Source of the DNA: Chloroflexi bacterium GWB2_54_36
GTDB lineage: Bacteria > Chloroflexota > Anaerolineae > Anaerolineales > Anaerolineaceae
DNA: 60,926 nt
Direction: 5' to 3'
Assembly: GCA_001796355.1 (NCBI GenBank)
Contig: MGMG01000082.1
Coordinates: 1-60,926 of the forward strand
The translations under genes were made by a program, and so were the position numbers. The notes under the pieces are model-generated. The model was not told the origin of the DNA. It made no database searches and saw nothing but the letters and a program-made list of their open reading frames with translations. Below are positions 34,489-42,937 of the stretch, piece after piece. Numbering within the stretch: position 1 is the stretch's first letter; the number at the start of each line of letters is the position of its first letter.

Positions 34489-35574
34489 ATGGACGAATCG
34501 AAAACCGTCACCCCCATCCTTGGCAATCGCTATCAGCTCATTCAAAACATCGGCAACGGTGGGATGGCTGTGGTTTACCACGCCCGCGATTTGATGCTGG
34601 AACGGCCGGTAGCGATAAAAGTTTTGCGCCAGGATTATTCCCGAAACGAAGCTTTTCGGGAGCGTTTTCGAACGGAAGCCAAAGCGGCAGCCAACCTCTC
34701 CCACCCCAACATCGTTACCGTCCATGACTTTGGCTTTGATTCTGAGCGGCTCTACCTGGTGATGGAGTATGTCCCCGGCACCGACCTTAAAACCATCCTC
34801 AAAGAACGGGTGCGGTTGCCTGTCGAGGAAGCGGTCAACATCACCATCCAGGCAGCCGCCGGTATTGGCTATGCGCATCGTGCGGGTTTGATCCATTGCG
34901 ACGTCAAACCGCACAATATTCTGGTGACCCCAGACCAACGCGTCAAGGTGACTGATTTTGGCATTGCCAGGGCTATGGCTTCCATCCAACCCGACGAAAA
35001 ACACGATGTGGTTTGGGGCTCTCCCCTGTATTTCTCCCCGGAACAGGCTTCTGGGGCGGCTCCCTCGCCCGCCTCGGATGTATACTCGCTGGGCGTGGTC
35101 TTGTACGAACTGATTACCGGTCGGTTGCCTTTTCACAGCAGCGATCCTGCTGAATTGGCACGTATGCACCGCGAAGCTGTCCCCGTTCCTCCGCGCAGAC
35201 TCAACCCGGATGTCCCGCTGGCCCTCGAACAAATCGTAATGAAAGTCCTTGCCAAGGAACCTTCCGCCCGTTACCGCACCGCAGACCAGTTAGGACGCGT
35301 CCTTTCGAGCTTCCTTCAGTCCATGGAAACAATAAAAGCGACGCCGCTGCAGGACAGCGGCCCAATCGCAGTTTCTCGCCTGCATTCTGCCCCGAATTCC
35401 AATGGGTTCCCCTTGCAGCCGGTTTCTGAGATAACGGAAGTCGATGGAGAAGAAGAGAGCATCAATATCGATTGGGGTACCACTGGCCTGGCCCTGGCAA
35501 CTTTCGTGGCGGTTGGCGGTTTAATCCCCTTCTGGCTGTGGATCTGGTTCACCTTCAATCCCCCCACCCCTTGA
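34489..35574 (+). CDS. PrkC/PknB-like Ser/Thr protein kinase, tail-anchored, no PASTA domains
   Basis: 361 residues. The kinase domain (about 14-275) is complete: IGNGGMAVVY, Lys44 in VAIKVL, HCDVKPHN with catalytic Asp138 (Cys137 replaces the Arg of HRD), TDFGIA and GSPLYFSPEQ. A linker of about 55 residues leads to one membrane helix (about 331-355) and the protein ends six residues later. PrkC/PknB relatives carry extracellular PASTA repeats after that helix; here there are none. By gene order it is the counterpart of B. subtilis PrkC: rpe follows 16 bp downstream and the yloU-yloV-recG block comes next. Targets and stimulus are unknown. Confidence 0.93.
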   Translation: MDESKTVTPILGNRYQLIQNIGNGGMAVVYHARDLMLERPVAIKVLRQDYSRNEAFRERFRTEAKAAANLSHPNIVTVHDFGFDSERLYLVMEYVPGTDLKTILKERVRLPVEEAVNITIQAAAGIGYAHRAGLIHCDVKPHNILVTPDQRVKVTDFGIARAMASIQPDEKHDVVWGSPLYFSPEQASGAAPSPASDVYSLGVVLYELITGRLPFHSSDPAELARMHREAVPVPPRRLNPDVPLALEQIVMKVLAKEPSARYRTADQLGRVLSSFLQSMETIKATPLQDSGPIAVSRLHSAPNSNGFPLQPVSEITEVDGEEESINIDWGTTGLALATFVAVGGLIPFWLWIWFTFNPPTP

Positions 35575-35590
35575 GCACAATTCATCGATC

Positions 35591-36247
35591 ATGATTCTAT
35601 CTGCATCCATTCTCTCAGCCGATTTCACCGACCTGCGCGGCCAGGTTCAGCAGGCCGAACAGGCCGGTGTGGACTGGATCCATGTGGATGTGATGGACGG
35701 TCATTTTGTGCCCAACATTACCATGGGCGCTTTCATGGTCGAAACCTGCAAACGCATCACCAGCCTGCCGCTGGATGTTCACTTGATGATCGAAAAGCCA
35801 GAGAGACACATCCAGGCGTTTATCAACGCTGGCGCTGACTATATTAGCGTGCACATCGAAGGCAACCCCAACATCCACCGCACCCTTCAGGCGTTACGCT
35901 CGGCCGGCGTGCACCCTGGAATTGTGCTCAACCCGGGTACCCCGGCCGGCCATGTCAGCGCGGTTCTCCCGTTTGTCGACTATGTTTTGGCCATGACGGT
36001 AAACCCGGGTTTTTCAGGCCAATCCTTCATCCCGCAAGTAGCTGGAAAGGTCAGTGAAATTCGCAAAATGCTCGACCAAATGAACCCGCAGGCCTCGATC
36101 GAAGTTGACGGCGGGATCACGGCTGAAAACCTGCCGGTTATCCAAACCGCTGGAGCCAATATTATCGTCGCCGCCACTGCGATTTTCCGGCACCCCGAGG
36201 GCATCGCCGCTGGAGTGCGGAATTTACGCAGTGCAGGGTTAAATTAA
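35591..36247 (+). CDS. rpe: Ribulose-phosphate 3-epimerase
   Basis: 218 residues. It interconverts ribulose 5-phosphate and xylulose 5-phosphate in the pentose phosphate pathway. All family marks are present: SASILSADFTDL at the start, HVDVMDGHFVPN with metal ligands, LDVHLMIEKP, ISVHIEG, MTVNPGFSGQSF and EVDGGI near the end. Length is normal. It starts 16 bp after the kinase stop, as in the prkC-rpe region of Bacillus, and is probably co-transcribed with it. Confidence 0.96.
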   Translation: MILSASILSADFTDLRGQVQQAEQAGVDWIHVDVMDGHFVPNITMGAFMVETCKRITSLPLDVHLMIEKPERHIQAFINAGADYISVHIEGNPNIHRTLQALRSAGVHPGIVLNPGTPAGHVSAVLPFVDYVLAMTVNPGFSGQSFIPQVAGKVSEIRKMLDQMNPQASIEVDGGITAENLPVIQTAGANIIVAATAIFRHPEGIAAGVRNLRSAGLN

Positions 36248-36249
36248 AA

Positions 36250-36267
36250 ATGCGGCTTTCGCCGCAT
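36250..36267 (-). terminator. Intrinsic terminator of rpmB
   Basis: ATGCGGC and GCCGCAT form a perfect 7-bp stem with a TTTC/GAAA tetraloop. On the minus strand it is followed by TTTTTAATTT, so it ends the rpmB transcript. The hairpin lies 2 bp after the rpe stop and may also stop plus-strand transcripts weakly. Confidence 0.75.
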
Positions 36268-36290
36268 ATTAATGGTGAATAAAAATGATG

Positions 36291-36473
36291 TTATGCAGTT
36301 TTGACGAGAGTACGAATGCACTTGGTGCACAGCAGCTTGCGGACAGAGCGGCCGCCCTCAAAGACGCTCGTCCGCTGCAAATTCGCCCGGAACGTCCGTC
36401 TGGTAGCCCGCATCGAGTGGCTGCGATTATGTCCGAAGGTAGTGGTCTTCCCGCAATTTTCACATTTAGCCAT
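36291..36473 (-). CDS. rpmB: Ribosomal protein bL28, zinc-ribbon form
   Basis: 60 residues, a structural protein of the 50S subunit. MAKCENCGKTTTFGHNRSHS at the N-terminus, RRTFRANLQ in the middle and LLCTKCIRTL near the end are typical. Two CxxC pairs (Cys4/Cys7 and the pair in LLCTKC) mark the zinc-binding version. It lies alone on the minus strand between rpe and the Asp23 gene, the same inverted arrangement as rpmB in the B. subtilis yloU region. AGGAAAGGG upstream provides a ribosome-binding site. Confidence 0.95.
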   Translation of the reverse strand: MAKCENCGKTTTFGHNRSHSMRATRRTFRANLQRTSVFEGGRSVRKLLCTKCIRTLVKTA

Positions 36474-36601
36474 GATAAGATTCCCTTTCCTGCGATAATG
36501 CTATTGATTAAGACATCGCTTCAACACGCGACTGCGAATTTTACCACAACTCGTATCTTTTTTCAACTAGGATTGTTTCAAATCCAAAGAGGACAGCGAA
36601 C

Positions 36602-36955
36602 ATGAATGATTCTAATCAAATGGGCAACATCTTTATATCGCACCGCGCGATTGCCTCCATCGCCCACCAGGCTGCCCTGGGATCTTATGGTGTGGTCGGG
36701 CTGGCAGCCAAAAGCCTGGTGGAAGGCTTTGCTCAGGTCCTGGTAAAAGACCCAACCCTGGGGGTCGAAGTTGATTTTGCCAATGATGGGATTACAATTG
36801 ATCTTTTTATCGTCATCGAGTATGGTACTCGAATTAAGAGCGTCGCCTCTTCTGTAGCCGATACAGTGCGCTACCAGGTTGAAAAGACTCTCGGATTGCC
36901 CGTCAAGTCAGTGAATGTGCATGTACGCGGGTTGCGCATTAGCGACCTGGATTAA
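36602..36955 (+). CDS. Asp23/Gls24 (DUF322, YloU-like) family protein
   Basis: 117 residues with GAGGA upstream of the ATG. The fold starts with GNIFISHRAIASIAHQAAL and continues with YGVVGLA, VDFANDGITIDLFIVIEYGTRI and closes with VNVHVRGLRI, the usual Asp23 pattern. Family members are small, alkaline-shock-linked proteins at the membrane in Firmicutes; B. subtilis YloU precedes yloV. Here it precedes the fakA-like gene by 27 bp, in the same operon. Confidence 0.9.
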   Translation: MNDSNQMGNIFISHRAIASIAHQAALGSYGVVGLAAKSLVEGFAQVLVKDPTLGVEVDFANDGITIDLFIVIEYGTRIKSVASSVADTVRYQVEKTLGLPVKSVNVHVRGLRISDLD

Positions 36956-36982
36956 AGAATTATTGGAGCTTTCAGGAGAGTT

Positions 36983-38662
36983 ATGGGCGCAGACGTTCAA
37001 TTTCCGGCTATGACCGATGGTCGTGAGATTATCAAAAAAACAACTTTAGACGGACAGGGTTTAAAAATTCTGGTCGAGGCCGGATTAACCTGGCTAAAGG
37101 CCAATCAGCAGTTGGTCAATTCACTCAACGTTTTCCCGGTTCCAGATGGCGATACCGGCACCAATATGGTGCTGACCATGCAGGCTGCTTACGGTGAAAT
37201 CGTTCAATCCAACGAGAGTAATATCGGTAAAGTGGCACATGCCATCGCCCATGGCGCATTAATGGGTGCCCGCGGGAATTCCGGAGTCATACTCTCACAG
37301 CTCTGGCGGGGTTTTGCACGCGCGCTCGATAATTTGCCGGAGATGAACGGTGAAACGTTGATCACCGCGCTGACCGAGAGTAAGAACACCGCCTATAAGG
37401 GTGTTGTCCGCCCGGTGGAAGGTACGATACTGACCGTCGCTAAAGACATTGCAGCGGCGGCGGACAAATTTCGCGGCAAGGATTTTACGCTGGATGTACT
37501 AGAGGCCATAGTCGAGGAAGCTGACCGGTCGGTGGAAAACACGCCCAACTTGCTGCCTATTCTCAAACAGGCCGGTGTCGTCGATTCAGGCGGCAAAGGG
37601 CTTTTCATTATCCTGGAAGGCATGCTGCGGTTTATCAAAGGCATGCCGCTGGAATCAACCGCTGTGGTCCAACCCTTATCGCAGATGGAACTGGACGGCG
37701 CCATGGAAGAAGTTGAACCAGGGCAGGATTACGAAGTGGTGGTTGATTTCCGTCCCAACAACAATTTGGATCTCGAAAAATTTTACAGCGACCTGTCTGA
37801 GATGGGCACCTCCATCCAGGTTGGCGAAGGGGACGGCATGTATCGCATGCACATTCATGTCCCAACCGACAAGCGCTACGAGCCGATTGAATACACCATG
37901 GAGTTAGGCACCGTAACCAAAGTTGCCATCGAAAATTTATTGGCGCAGATGGAAGACCAGAAAGGCAAATCCGACGAAAAGATCAATTTCACGCCCATCG
38001 AGCCCGGTCAAATTGCGGTCATTGCCGTTTCGCCTGGCGCAGGTTTATCCCGGATTTTTGCCAGCCTGGGCGTCGCCGCTGTGGTGGAAGGCGGCCAGAC
38101 GATGAACCCAAGTACCGAAGAAATCATTCATTCTTTCGAAAATTTACCCACCGACCGGGTCATCCTGCTGCCGAATAACAAAAATATCATTTTAGCAGCC
38201 CAAAATGCCGCTCAGATGACCGTCAAGAAAGTCGCGGTAATTCCCACAAAAACGATACCTCAAGGGTTGAATGCAATGTTACGCCACGATCCGGATGGCG
38301 ACTTGGCTGAACTTGCCCGTGAAATGGAATCAGCCATTTCCGAGGTGGAAACCGGCGAGATTACCATTGCCACTCGCTCGGTAGAAATCAACGATGTAGC
38401 TGTCCAACAGGGCGAGGTCATAGCCCTCTTGAATGGCACCCTGGTTGCATCAGCTAAGGACATTCAGTCAGCCTGCATGGAATTGCTGGAAAAAGCGGAT
38501 ACCGCAGACCGCGAGCGAATCACCCTGTTTTATGGAGAAAATTATTCGCGCCAGGAAGTCAATAAACTGAGCGATGAAATCCGTAAAGTATACCCGCGGC
38601 ATGAGATCGAGCTCCACGAGGGCGGACAACCACACTACCAACTCATCTTGTCCATAGAATAA
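36983..38662 (+). CDS. fakA: DAK2-domain fatty acid kinase FakA-like (YloV)
   Basis: 559 residues. The N-terminal DAK2 ATP-binding domain has LNVFPVPDGDTGTNM (about residues 48-62) and GALMGARGNSGVILSQLWRG. The middle and C-terminal DegV-like/DUF1949-type parts follow, with AVSPGAGLSRIF near residue 350 and a GENYSRQE end segment. FakA phosphorylates fatty acids held by a FakB (DegV) partner. The next gene, 4 bp downstream, encodes a DegV protein, which supports this role. It corresponds to B. subtilis YloV. Confidence 0.92.
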   Translation: MGADVQFPAMTDGREIIKKTTLDGQGLKILVEAGLTWLKANQQLVNSLNVFPVPDGDTGTNMVLTMQAAYGEIVQSNESNIGKVAHAIAHGALMGARGNSGVILSQLWRGFARALDNLPEMNGETLITALTESKNTAYKGVVRPVEGTILTVAKDIAAAADKFRGKDFTLDVLEAIVEEADRSVENTPNLLPILKQAGVVDSGGKGLFIILEGMLRFIKGMPLESTAVVQPLSQMELDGAMEEVEPGQDYEVVVDFRPNNNLDLEKFYSDLSEMGTSIQVGEGDGMYRMHIHVPTDKRYEPIEYTMELGTVTKVAIENLLAQMEDQKGKSDEKINFTPIEPGQIAVIAVSPGAGLSRIFASLGVAAVVEGGQTMNPSTEEIIHSFENLPTDRVILLPNNKNIILAAQNAAQMTVKKVAVIPTKTIPQGLNAMLRHDPDGDLAELAREMESAISEVETGEITIATRSVEINDVAVQQGEVIALLNGTLVASAKDIQSACMELLEKADTADRERITLFYGENYSRQEVNKLSDEIRKVYPRHEIELHEGGQPHYQLILSIE

Positions 38663-38666
38663 CTGC

Positions 38667-39518
38667 ATGCTGCCCATTTGCATCCTAACCGATAGTTCAG
38701 CCCAATTCCCCCAGCATTCCTTCCCCGGCCAGAACTTGGTGAGAGTAATTCCGCATGATGTTGAAATTGGCGGAAAACTTTATCCGGAAGGCAAAGATGT
38801 CAAAATTGGGTCGTTTCCGACTTCCGCCTTCGATCCAGGCACCCCGCGGTTGGTTCCGCCCAGCCCGGCAAAGTTCGCGGATTGGTTTACCGGGCTGAGT
38901 AGAGAGTTCAATGAAATCCTGGTTGTGCTGCATGACAATCATTTTTCGGCCGCTTACGACAACGCCGTCCAGGCAGCCGTTGAACTCAAGGCCAGTCGAT
39001 CGATCCAGGTAATCAACGCACAGACCATTTCAGCCGGACTGGGCGTACTGGTTCAGATTGCCGCCGAAGCCTTACACAATGGCGCTGGCGCGGTTGAGAC
39101 CGAACACCTGATCCGCCGCCAGATTCCCCACATATACACCGTGATCTGCACGCCTGGACTGTCTTATCTCCATCAAGTTGGCATCATCGACCGGGCGCAG
39201 GCCGTTGTTGGCGAGATGCTCAACTTCATCCCGGTATATACGTTGGAGGAAGAGCGCCTGACCCCGCTGGAGAAGGTTCGCTCCTACCGTCAGACAGTTG
39301 ACCTTTTTGTCGAATTTTTGGAAGAATTCGAAAATTTACGCCACATTGCCCTGGTTCAATCCATCCCGCCGCTATTGACCGATACCCGCAGCGTCCGCCA
39401 GTTGTTCCAGGAAATCTACCCGAATACTACTTACAGCGAGCACAATATCAATATCCCGCTGGCGGCTCTGCTGGGTCCGCGGGCGCTTGCCATGCTGGCA
39501 GTTGAGAAAATACACTAG
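38667..39518 (+). CDS. DegV-family fatty acid-binding protein, FakB-like
   Basis: 283 residues. The start ICILTDSSAQFP is the DegV strand-loop with the Thr/Ser that contacts the fatty acid carboxylate. TSAFDPGTPRLVPPSPAKF provides the TSqPsp-like segment in altered form, and HDNHFSAAYDNAV and INAQTISAGLGV match the family. FakB binds a fatty acid and presents it to FakA for phosphorylation, which feeds phospholipid synthesis. The 4-bp spacing after fakA suggests co-translation. It is followed by 315 bp of repeat-rich sequence. Confidence 0.88.
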   Translation: MLPICILTDSSAQFPQHSFPGQNLVRVIPHDVEIGGKLYPEGKDVKIGSFPTSAFDPGTPRLVPPSPAKFADWFTGLSREFNEILVVLHDNHFSAAYDNAVQAAVELKASRSIQVINAQTISAGLGVLVQIAAEALHNGAGAVETEHLIRRQIPHIYTVICTPGLSYLHQVGIIDRAQAVVGEMLNFIPVYTLEEERLTPLEKVRSYRQTVDLFVEFLEEFENLRHIALVQSIPPLLTDTRSVRQLFQEIYPNTTYSEHNINIPLAALLGPRALAMLAVEKIH

Positions 39519-39833
39519 AAGGCTGGCCTAATGCCACCCTGTAGCGCAGCATGACAACTAAAAGCCATATGTCACCCTGGAACGCAGCGGTCGCGAAGCA
39601 TCCTGTGGAAGGGTCTACCAACTGACGACTAGATGCTTCACTGCGTTCACTCACAGAGTGCCCTGTGGGCAGCATGACAAAACGCTTCACCCTGCGGACG
39701 GGAGACCAGTGCAATCAATGATCGCTCTGCGGGCGGAGGCTGGTGTGCTCATAGCTTTCTTTTTGTGCGTTTTTATACAACTTCAATCTGCGGTTATGCC
39801 TGGAACATCGAAAGAATAAGGTAAAATAGCTGT
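39519..39833. repeat. 315-bp intergenic region of dispersed repeat elements
   Basis: No gene is seen. The direct near-repeat CCCTGTAGCGCAGCATGACA (39537-39556) and CCCTGTGGGCAGCATGACAA (39661-39680) flank an inverted pair: GAACGCAG...GAAGCATC (39580-39602) and GATGCTTC-act-GCGTTC (39632-39648). This is the layout of a small palindromic dispersed element of the GCGAAGCATC type often found between genes in Chloroflexota and other phyla. The right third (39750-39833) is AT-rich and carries the recG promoter. Confidence 0.6.
39822..39827 (+). promoter_or_regulatory. -10 element of recG, leaderless arrangement
   Basis: TAAAAT lies six bases before the recG ATG (39834), so transcription should begin at or next to the start codon. 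No ribosome-binding site precedes the ATG, which fits a leaderless message. Confidence 0.45.
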
Positions 39834-42314
39834 ATGCCTTCTCCGCTAGAAAAATTGAGAAAATTCCTAATCTTAGAGTCTGAACGCGGTTACGATAATC
39901 GCGCAGTCGTCGGCGGCCTGGATAAAATCCTTCCCACCTGGAAAACCGAAGCAGTCTCATATGGATTGCCGGAAACCACCATCCAACTGGTCGAAAATGC
40001 GCTGATCGCCTATCCGCAAATGGATATCCGCGAGCGCGCTGAAGGGATTAAGATCCTCCTGGAGCAGATTGGGGCGGCGAATGGCGTTGAATTGAAAACG
40101 CCTCCGCCTGCGCAGGAACTCAACCCGGCTGCACACCAGATATTTACCCCGGCAGAAGAGACCGCAACCGAACCAGCCGGCAGCTACCAGCCAGGTCATG
40201 TACGCGCAGCCACCCAGAATCAAAGCGGGTTGATTGGCCTGACGGCCGACCTGACCGTCTTGAGCGGCATTGGGCCAAAAACCGCCCAGACGCTGGAGCA
40301 GCTTGGCTTGCATACTCTGGAAGATTTGTTATATTACTTTCCCCGCCGTTACGACGATTATTCGCAAATGAAGCCCATCAACCGGCTGCAATATGGCGAT
40401 GAGGTTTCGATTCTGGCCAATGTCAAGAGTGCGTTCACCCGCAACATCAAGGGCGGCAAGCTTACCATGACCGAAGCCGTGGTCGAGGACGGCACCGGCG
40501 CGCTGCGGGTCACCTGGTTCAACCAGCCCTGGCTCGAGAAATCCATTCGCCCCAATACCCAGTTGGTTCTATCCGGCAAAATCGATATGTATCTCGGCCG
40601 GCTGAGCATGAATAGTCCGGATTGGGAACCCATCGAGCAGGAGCACCTGCACACCAACCGCATCGTCCCGGTGTATCCGCTGACCGCCAAGGTCACCCAA
40701 AAATCTTTGCGCAAAATGATGCACCAGACGATCACCTTCTGGTCGCCACGCATCCCCGAATTTTTGCCGCGTCCGGTGATCGAGCAGGCCAACCTGTCCT
40801 CCATCAACCAGGCATTGCTGCAAGTCCACTTCCCGGATACCCTCGACAAGCTGCATGCCGCTCAAGAACGCCTGGCGTTTGATGAAATTTTCCTGTTGCA
40901 ACTGGGCGTTATCCGTCAGAAACGCGCCTGGCAGTCCAACACAGCCCAATCCTTCACCGTAACGGATGACTGGCTTCAGGAAAAGCTCACCCGCTTGCCC
41001 TACCCGCTTACCGGAGCACAGCAGCGCACCATCGAAGAGATCCGGTCTGACTTGGCTTCGGGCAATCCCATGAATCGCCTGCTGCAGGGCGATGTCGGAT
41101 CGGGCAAAACCATCGTTGCCGCGCTGGCCATGGCCTTCGTCACAAACGGCGGCGCCCAATCAGCCATCATGGCGCCAACCAGCATCCTGGCGGAACAGCA
41201 CTATCGCACCCTTAACACTTTGATGAGCGCAGACGAAAGTGAGGGTTCTCTCAACCTCTACCAGCCGGGTGAAATCCGCCTGCTGCTGGGTGATACGCCC
41301 GAATCTGAAAAGCAGGAAATCCGCGCTGGCCTGGCCGATGGCAGCATCAAGGTAATCGTTGGCACCCACGCCTTGATCGAAGGGCCGGTTGAATTCAAAC
41401 GGCTACAAATAGCCGTGGTCGATGAACAGCATCGCTTCGGCGTCGCCCAACGTTCCGCATTACGGGCCAAAGGCGACAACCCGCATCTGTTGGTCATGAC
41501 AGCTACACCCATCCCGCGTTCCCTTGCGCTCACGGTGTATGGGGACCTCGATATTTCGGTCATGGATGAAATGCCTGTAGGACGTCTGCCCATCGAGACC
41601 CATGTACTCGCGCCGGTAGAGCGTGAACGCGCCTACACCTTCATCCGCAGTCAGGTCGAACAGGGACATCAGGCTTTCATCATCTACCCGTTGGTCGAAA
41701 AAGGCGAAAAAGAAGATGCCCTGGCCGCCGTAGAAGAACGCGATCGGCTGCAGCGCGAGGTCTTCCCCACCTTGAAGCTCGGCCTGCTTCACGGCCGCAT
41801 GAAGCCTGAAGAAAAAGACCAGGTGATGACGGCTTTCCGCGGCCAGGAGAACCAGGTTCTCGTCTCGACCTCGGTAGTCGAGGTTGGGGTGGATATCCCC
41901 AATGCCACAGTGATGATGGTAGAGGGCGCCAATCGCTTTGGGTTGGCACAGTTGCACCAGTTCCGCGGGCGCGTTGGGCGCGGCGCTGAACAATCGTATT
42001 GTCTTCTCATTCCCGATAATGATGATGCGGTCGAAAACGAACGATTGCAGGTGATGGCGCAAACCAACGACGGCTTCGTCCTGGCTGAGCGCGATCTCGA
42101 ACAGCGCGGCCCGGGCGATTTCCTGGGTACCCGCCAGGCCGGATTTGCCGAACTGCGCATGGCGAACCTGTCGAACGTGCGGTTGATCGAAAAAGCCCGC
42201 CATTTCGCCCATCAAGTGATCGAAAATGATCCTGAATTGCAATCTTCCGAGCATAAAGCACTTCTTTCAACCCTCGACCGTTTTTGGACAAACGGACGGG
42301 GCGATATCAGCTAG
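39834..42314 (+). CDS. recG: ATP-dependent DNA helicase RecG
   Basis: 826 residues. RecG remodels stalled forks and Holliday junctions. An extra N-terminal part of about 130 residues precedes the usual start of the wedge region, LSGIGPKTAQTLEQLGLHTLEDLLYYFPRRYDDYS (a helix-hairpin-helix-like lead). The OB-fold wedge domain follows, then helicase motifs: GDVGSGKTIVAA (Walker A), APTSILAEQH, VVDEQHRFG (DExH), MTATPIPRSL, and in the second RecA domain STSVVEVGVDIPNA and QFRGRVGRG. The QRGPGDFLGTRQAG end is typical. The N-terminal extension is common in Chloroflexota. coaD starts 14 bp downstream. Confidence 0.95.
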   Translation: MPSPLEKLRKFLILESERGYDNRAVVGGLDKILPTWKTEAVSYGLPETTIQLVENALIAYPQMDIRERAEGIKILLEQIGAANGVELKTPPPAQELNPAAHQIFTPAEETATEPAGSYQPGHVRAATQNQSGLIGLTADLTVLSGIGPKTAQTLEQLGLHTLEDLLYYFPRRYDDYSQMKPINRLQYGDEVSILANVKSAFTRNIKGGKLTMTEAVVEDGTGALRVTWFNQPWLEKSIRPNTQLVLSGKIDMYLGRLSMNSPDWEPIEQEHLHTNRIVPVYPLTAKVTQKSLRKMMHQTITFWSPRIPEFLPRPVIEQANLSSINQALLQVHFPDTLDKLHAAQERLAFDEIFLLQLGVIRQKRAWQSNTAQSFTVTDDWLQEKLTRLPYPLTGAQQRTIEEIRSDLASGNPMNRLLQGDVGSGKTIVAALAMAFVTNGGAQSAIMAPTSILAEQHYRTLNTLMSADESEGSLNLYQPGEIRLLLGDTPESEKQEIRAGLADGSIKVIVGTHALIEGPVEFKRLQIAVVDEQHRFGVAQRSALRAKGDNPHLLVMTATPIPRSLALTVYGDLDISVMDEMPVGRLPIETHVLAPVERERAYTFIRSQVEQGHQAFIIYPLVEKGEKEDALAAVEERDRLQREVFPTLKLGLLHGRMKPEEKDQVMTAFRGQENQVLVSTSVVEVGVDIPNATVMMVEGANRFGLAQLHQFRGRVGRGAEQSYCLLIPDNDDAVENERLQVMAQTNDGFVLAERDLEQRGPGDFLGTRQAGFAELRMANLSNVRLIEKARHFAHQVIENDPELQSSEHKALLSTLDRFWTNGRGDIS

Positions 42315-42328
42315 TTCAAGGGAAAATC

Positions 42329-42853
42329 ATGGTTCGTGCTGTATTTCCAGGTACCTTCGACCCCATTCATTACGGCCACATCGACATTGCCCGCCGGGCC
42401 TCACTCCTGTTCGATGAAATCATCGTTGCGGTTTACGACCGCCCATTGAAAAATCTGCTTTTCACCCCCGAAGAACGCATTGCCTTTGTCGAAAAATCCT
42501 TTGAAAATGACCCAAAATTCAAGGTGATGGGCTACGGTAGTCTCACTGTGGAATTTTGCAAGCAGGTCAACGCCCAGGTGGTGGTACGCGGCTTGCGCGT
42601 ATTTTCCGACTTCGAACACGAGTTCCGCATGGCGCTGGCGAACAAACGCCTCTACCCCGAAATTGAGATGTGCGCGTTAATTACCTCCGAATCGCACACA
42701 TTCCTCTCATCCTCAACCGTGCGTGAGATCGCCTCGCTTGGCGGCGATGTTTCCAGCATGGTTCCCCCTTACGTCCATGAGGCTCTAAAAAAACGTTTTT
42801 TAGAACTGGGCGATAAGCAAAATATTATTCCCAGCATCGCTTTAAGGGATTAA
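42329..42853 (+). CDS. coaD: Phosphopantetheine adenylyltransferase
   Basis: 174 residues from the ATG at 42329, with AAGGGA upstream. It transfers AMP from ATP to 4'-phosphopantetheine, the fourth step of coenzyme A synthesis. AVFPGTFDPIHYGHIDI gives the (T/H)xGH nucleotidyltransferase motif, and VVVRGLRVFSDFEHE and FLSSSTVREIASLGGDV complete the family pattern (ISSTxVR-like). Length is near the usual 160. Lies 14 bp after recG and is likely in the same transcript. Confidence 0.95.
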   Translation: MVRAVFPGTFDPIHYGHIDIARRASLLFDEIIVAVYDRPLKNLLFTPEERIAFVEKSFENDPKFKVMGYGSLTVEFCKQVNAQVVVRGLRVFSDFEHEFRMALANKRLYPEIEMCALITSESHTFLSSSTVREIASLGGDVSSMVPPYVHEALKKRFLELGDKQNIIPSIALRD

Positions 42854-42937
42854 ATTACAAAATATGGTTTAATAATGGTTAGCGAAATGGTCTGATTATT
42901 GCACTTGATGGCAGATGAGTAAACTGCGGAGGAACGA

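Noticed and set aside
34426-35232. A 268-codon minus-strand open frame over the kinase gene
   Set aside because: The plus strand holds a complete kinase with all catalytic motifs. The antisense frame has no domain and also crosses the promoter region.
39537-39680. CRISPR-like direct repeats
   Set aside because: Only two imperfect copies of about 20 bp, with an inverted pair between them, and no cas genes nearby. This fits a dispersed element, not an array.
41460-42254. A 264-codon minus-strand open frame inside recG
   Set aside because: It is antisense to the helicase motifs of recG and has no ribosome-binding site or recognisable fold.
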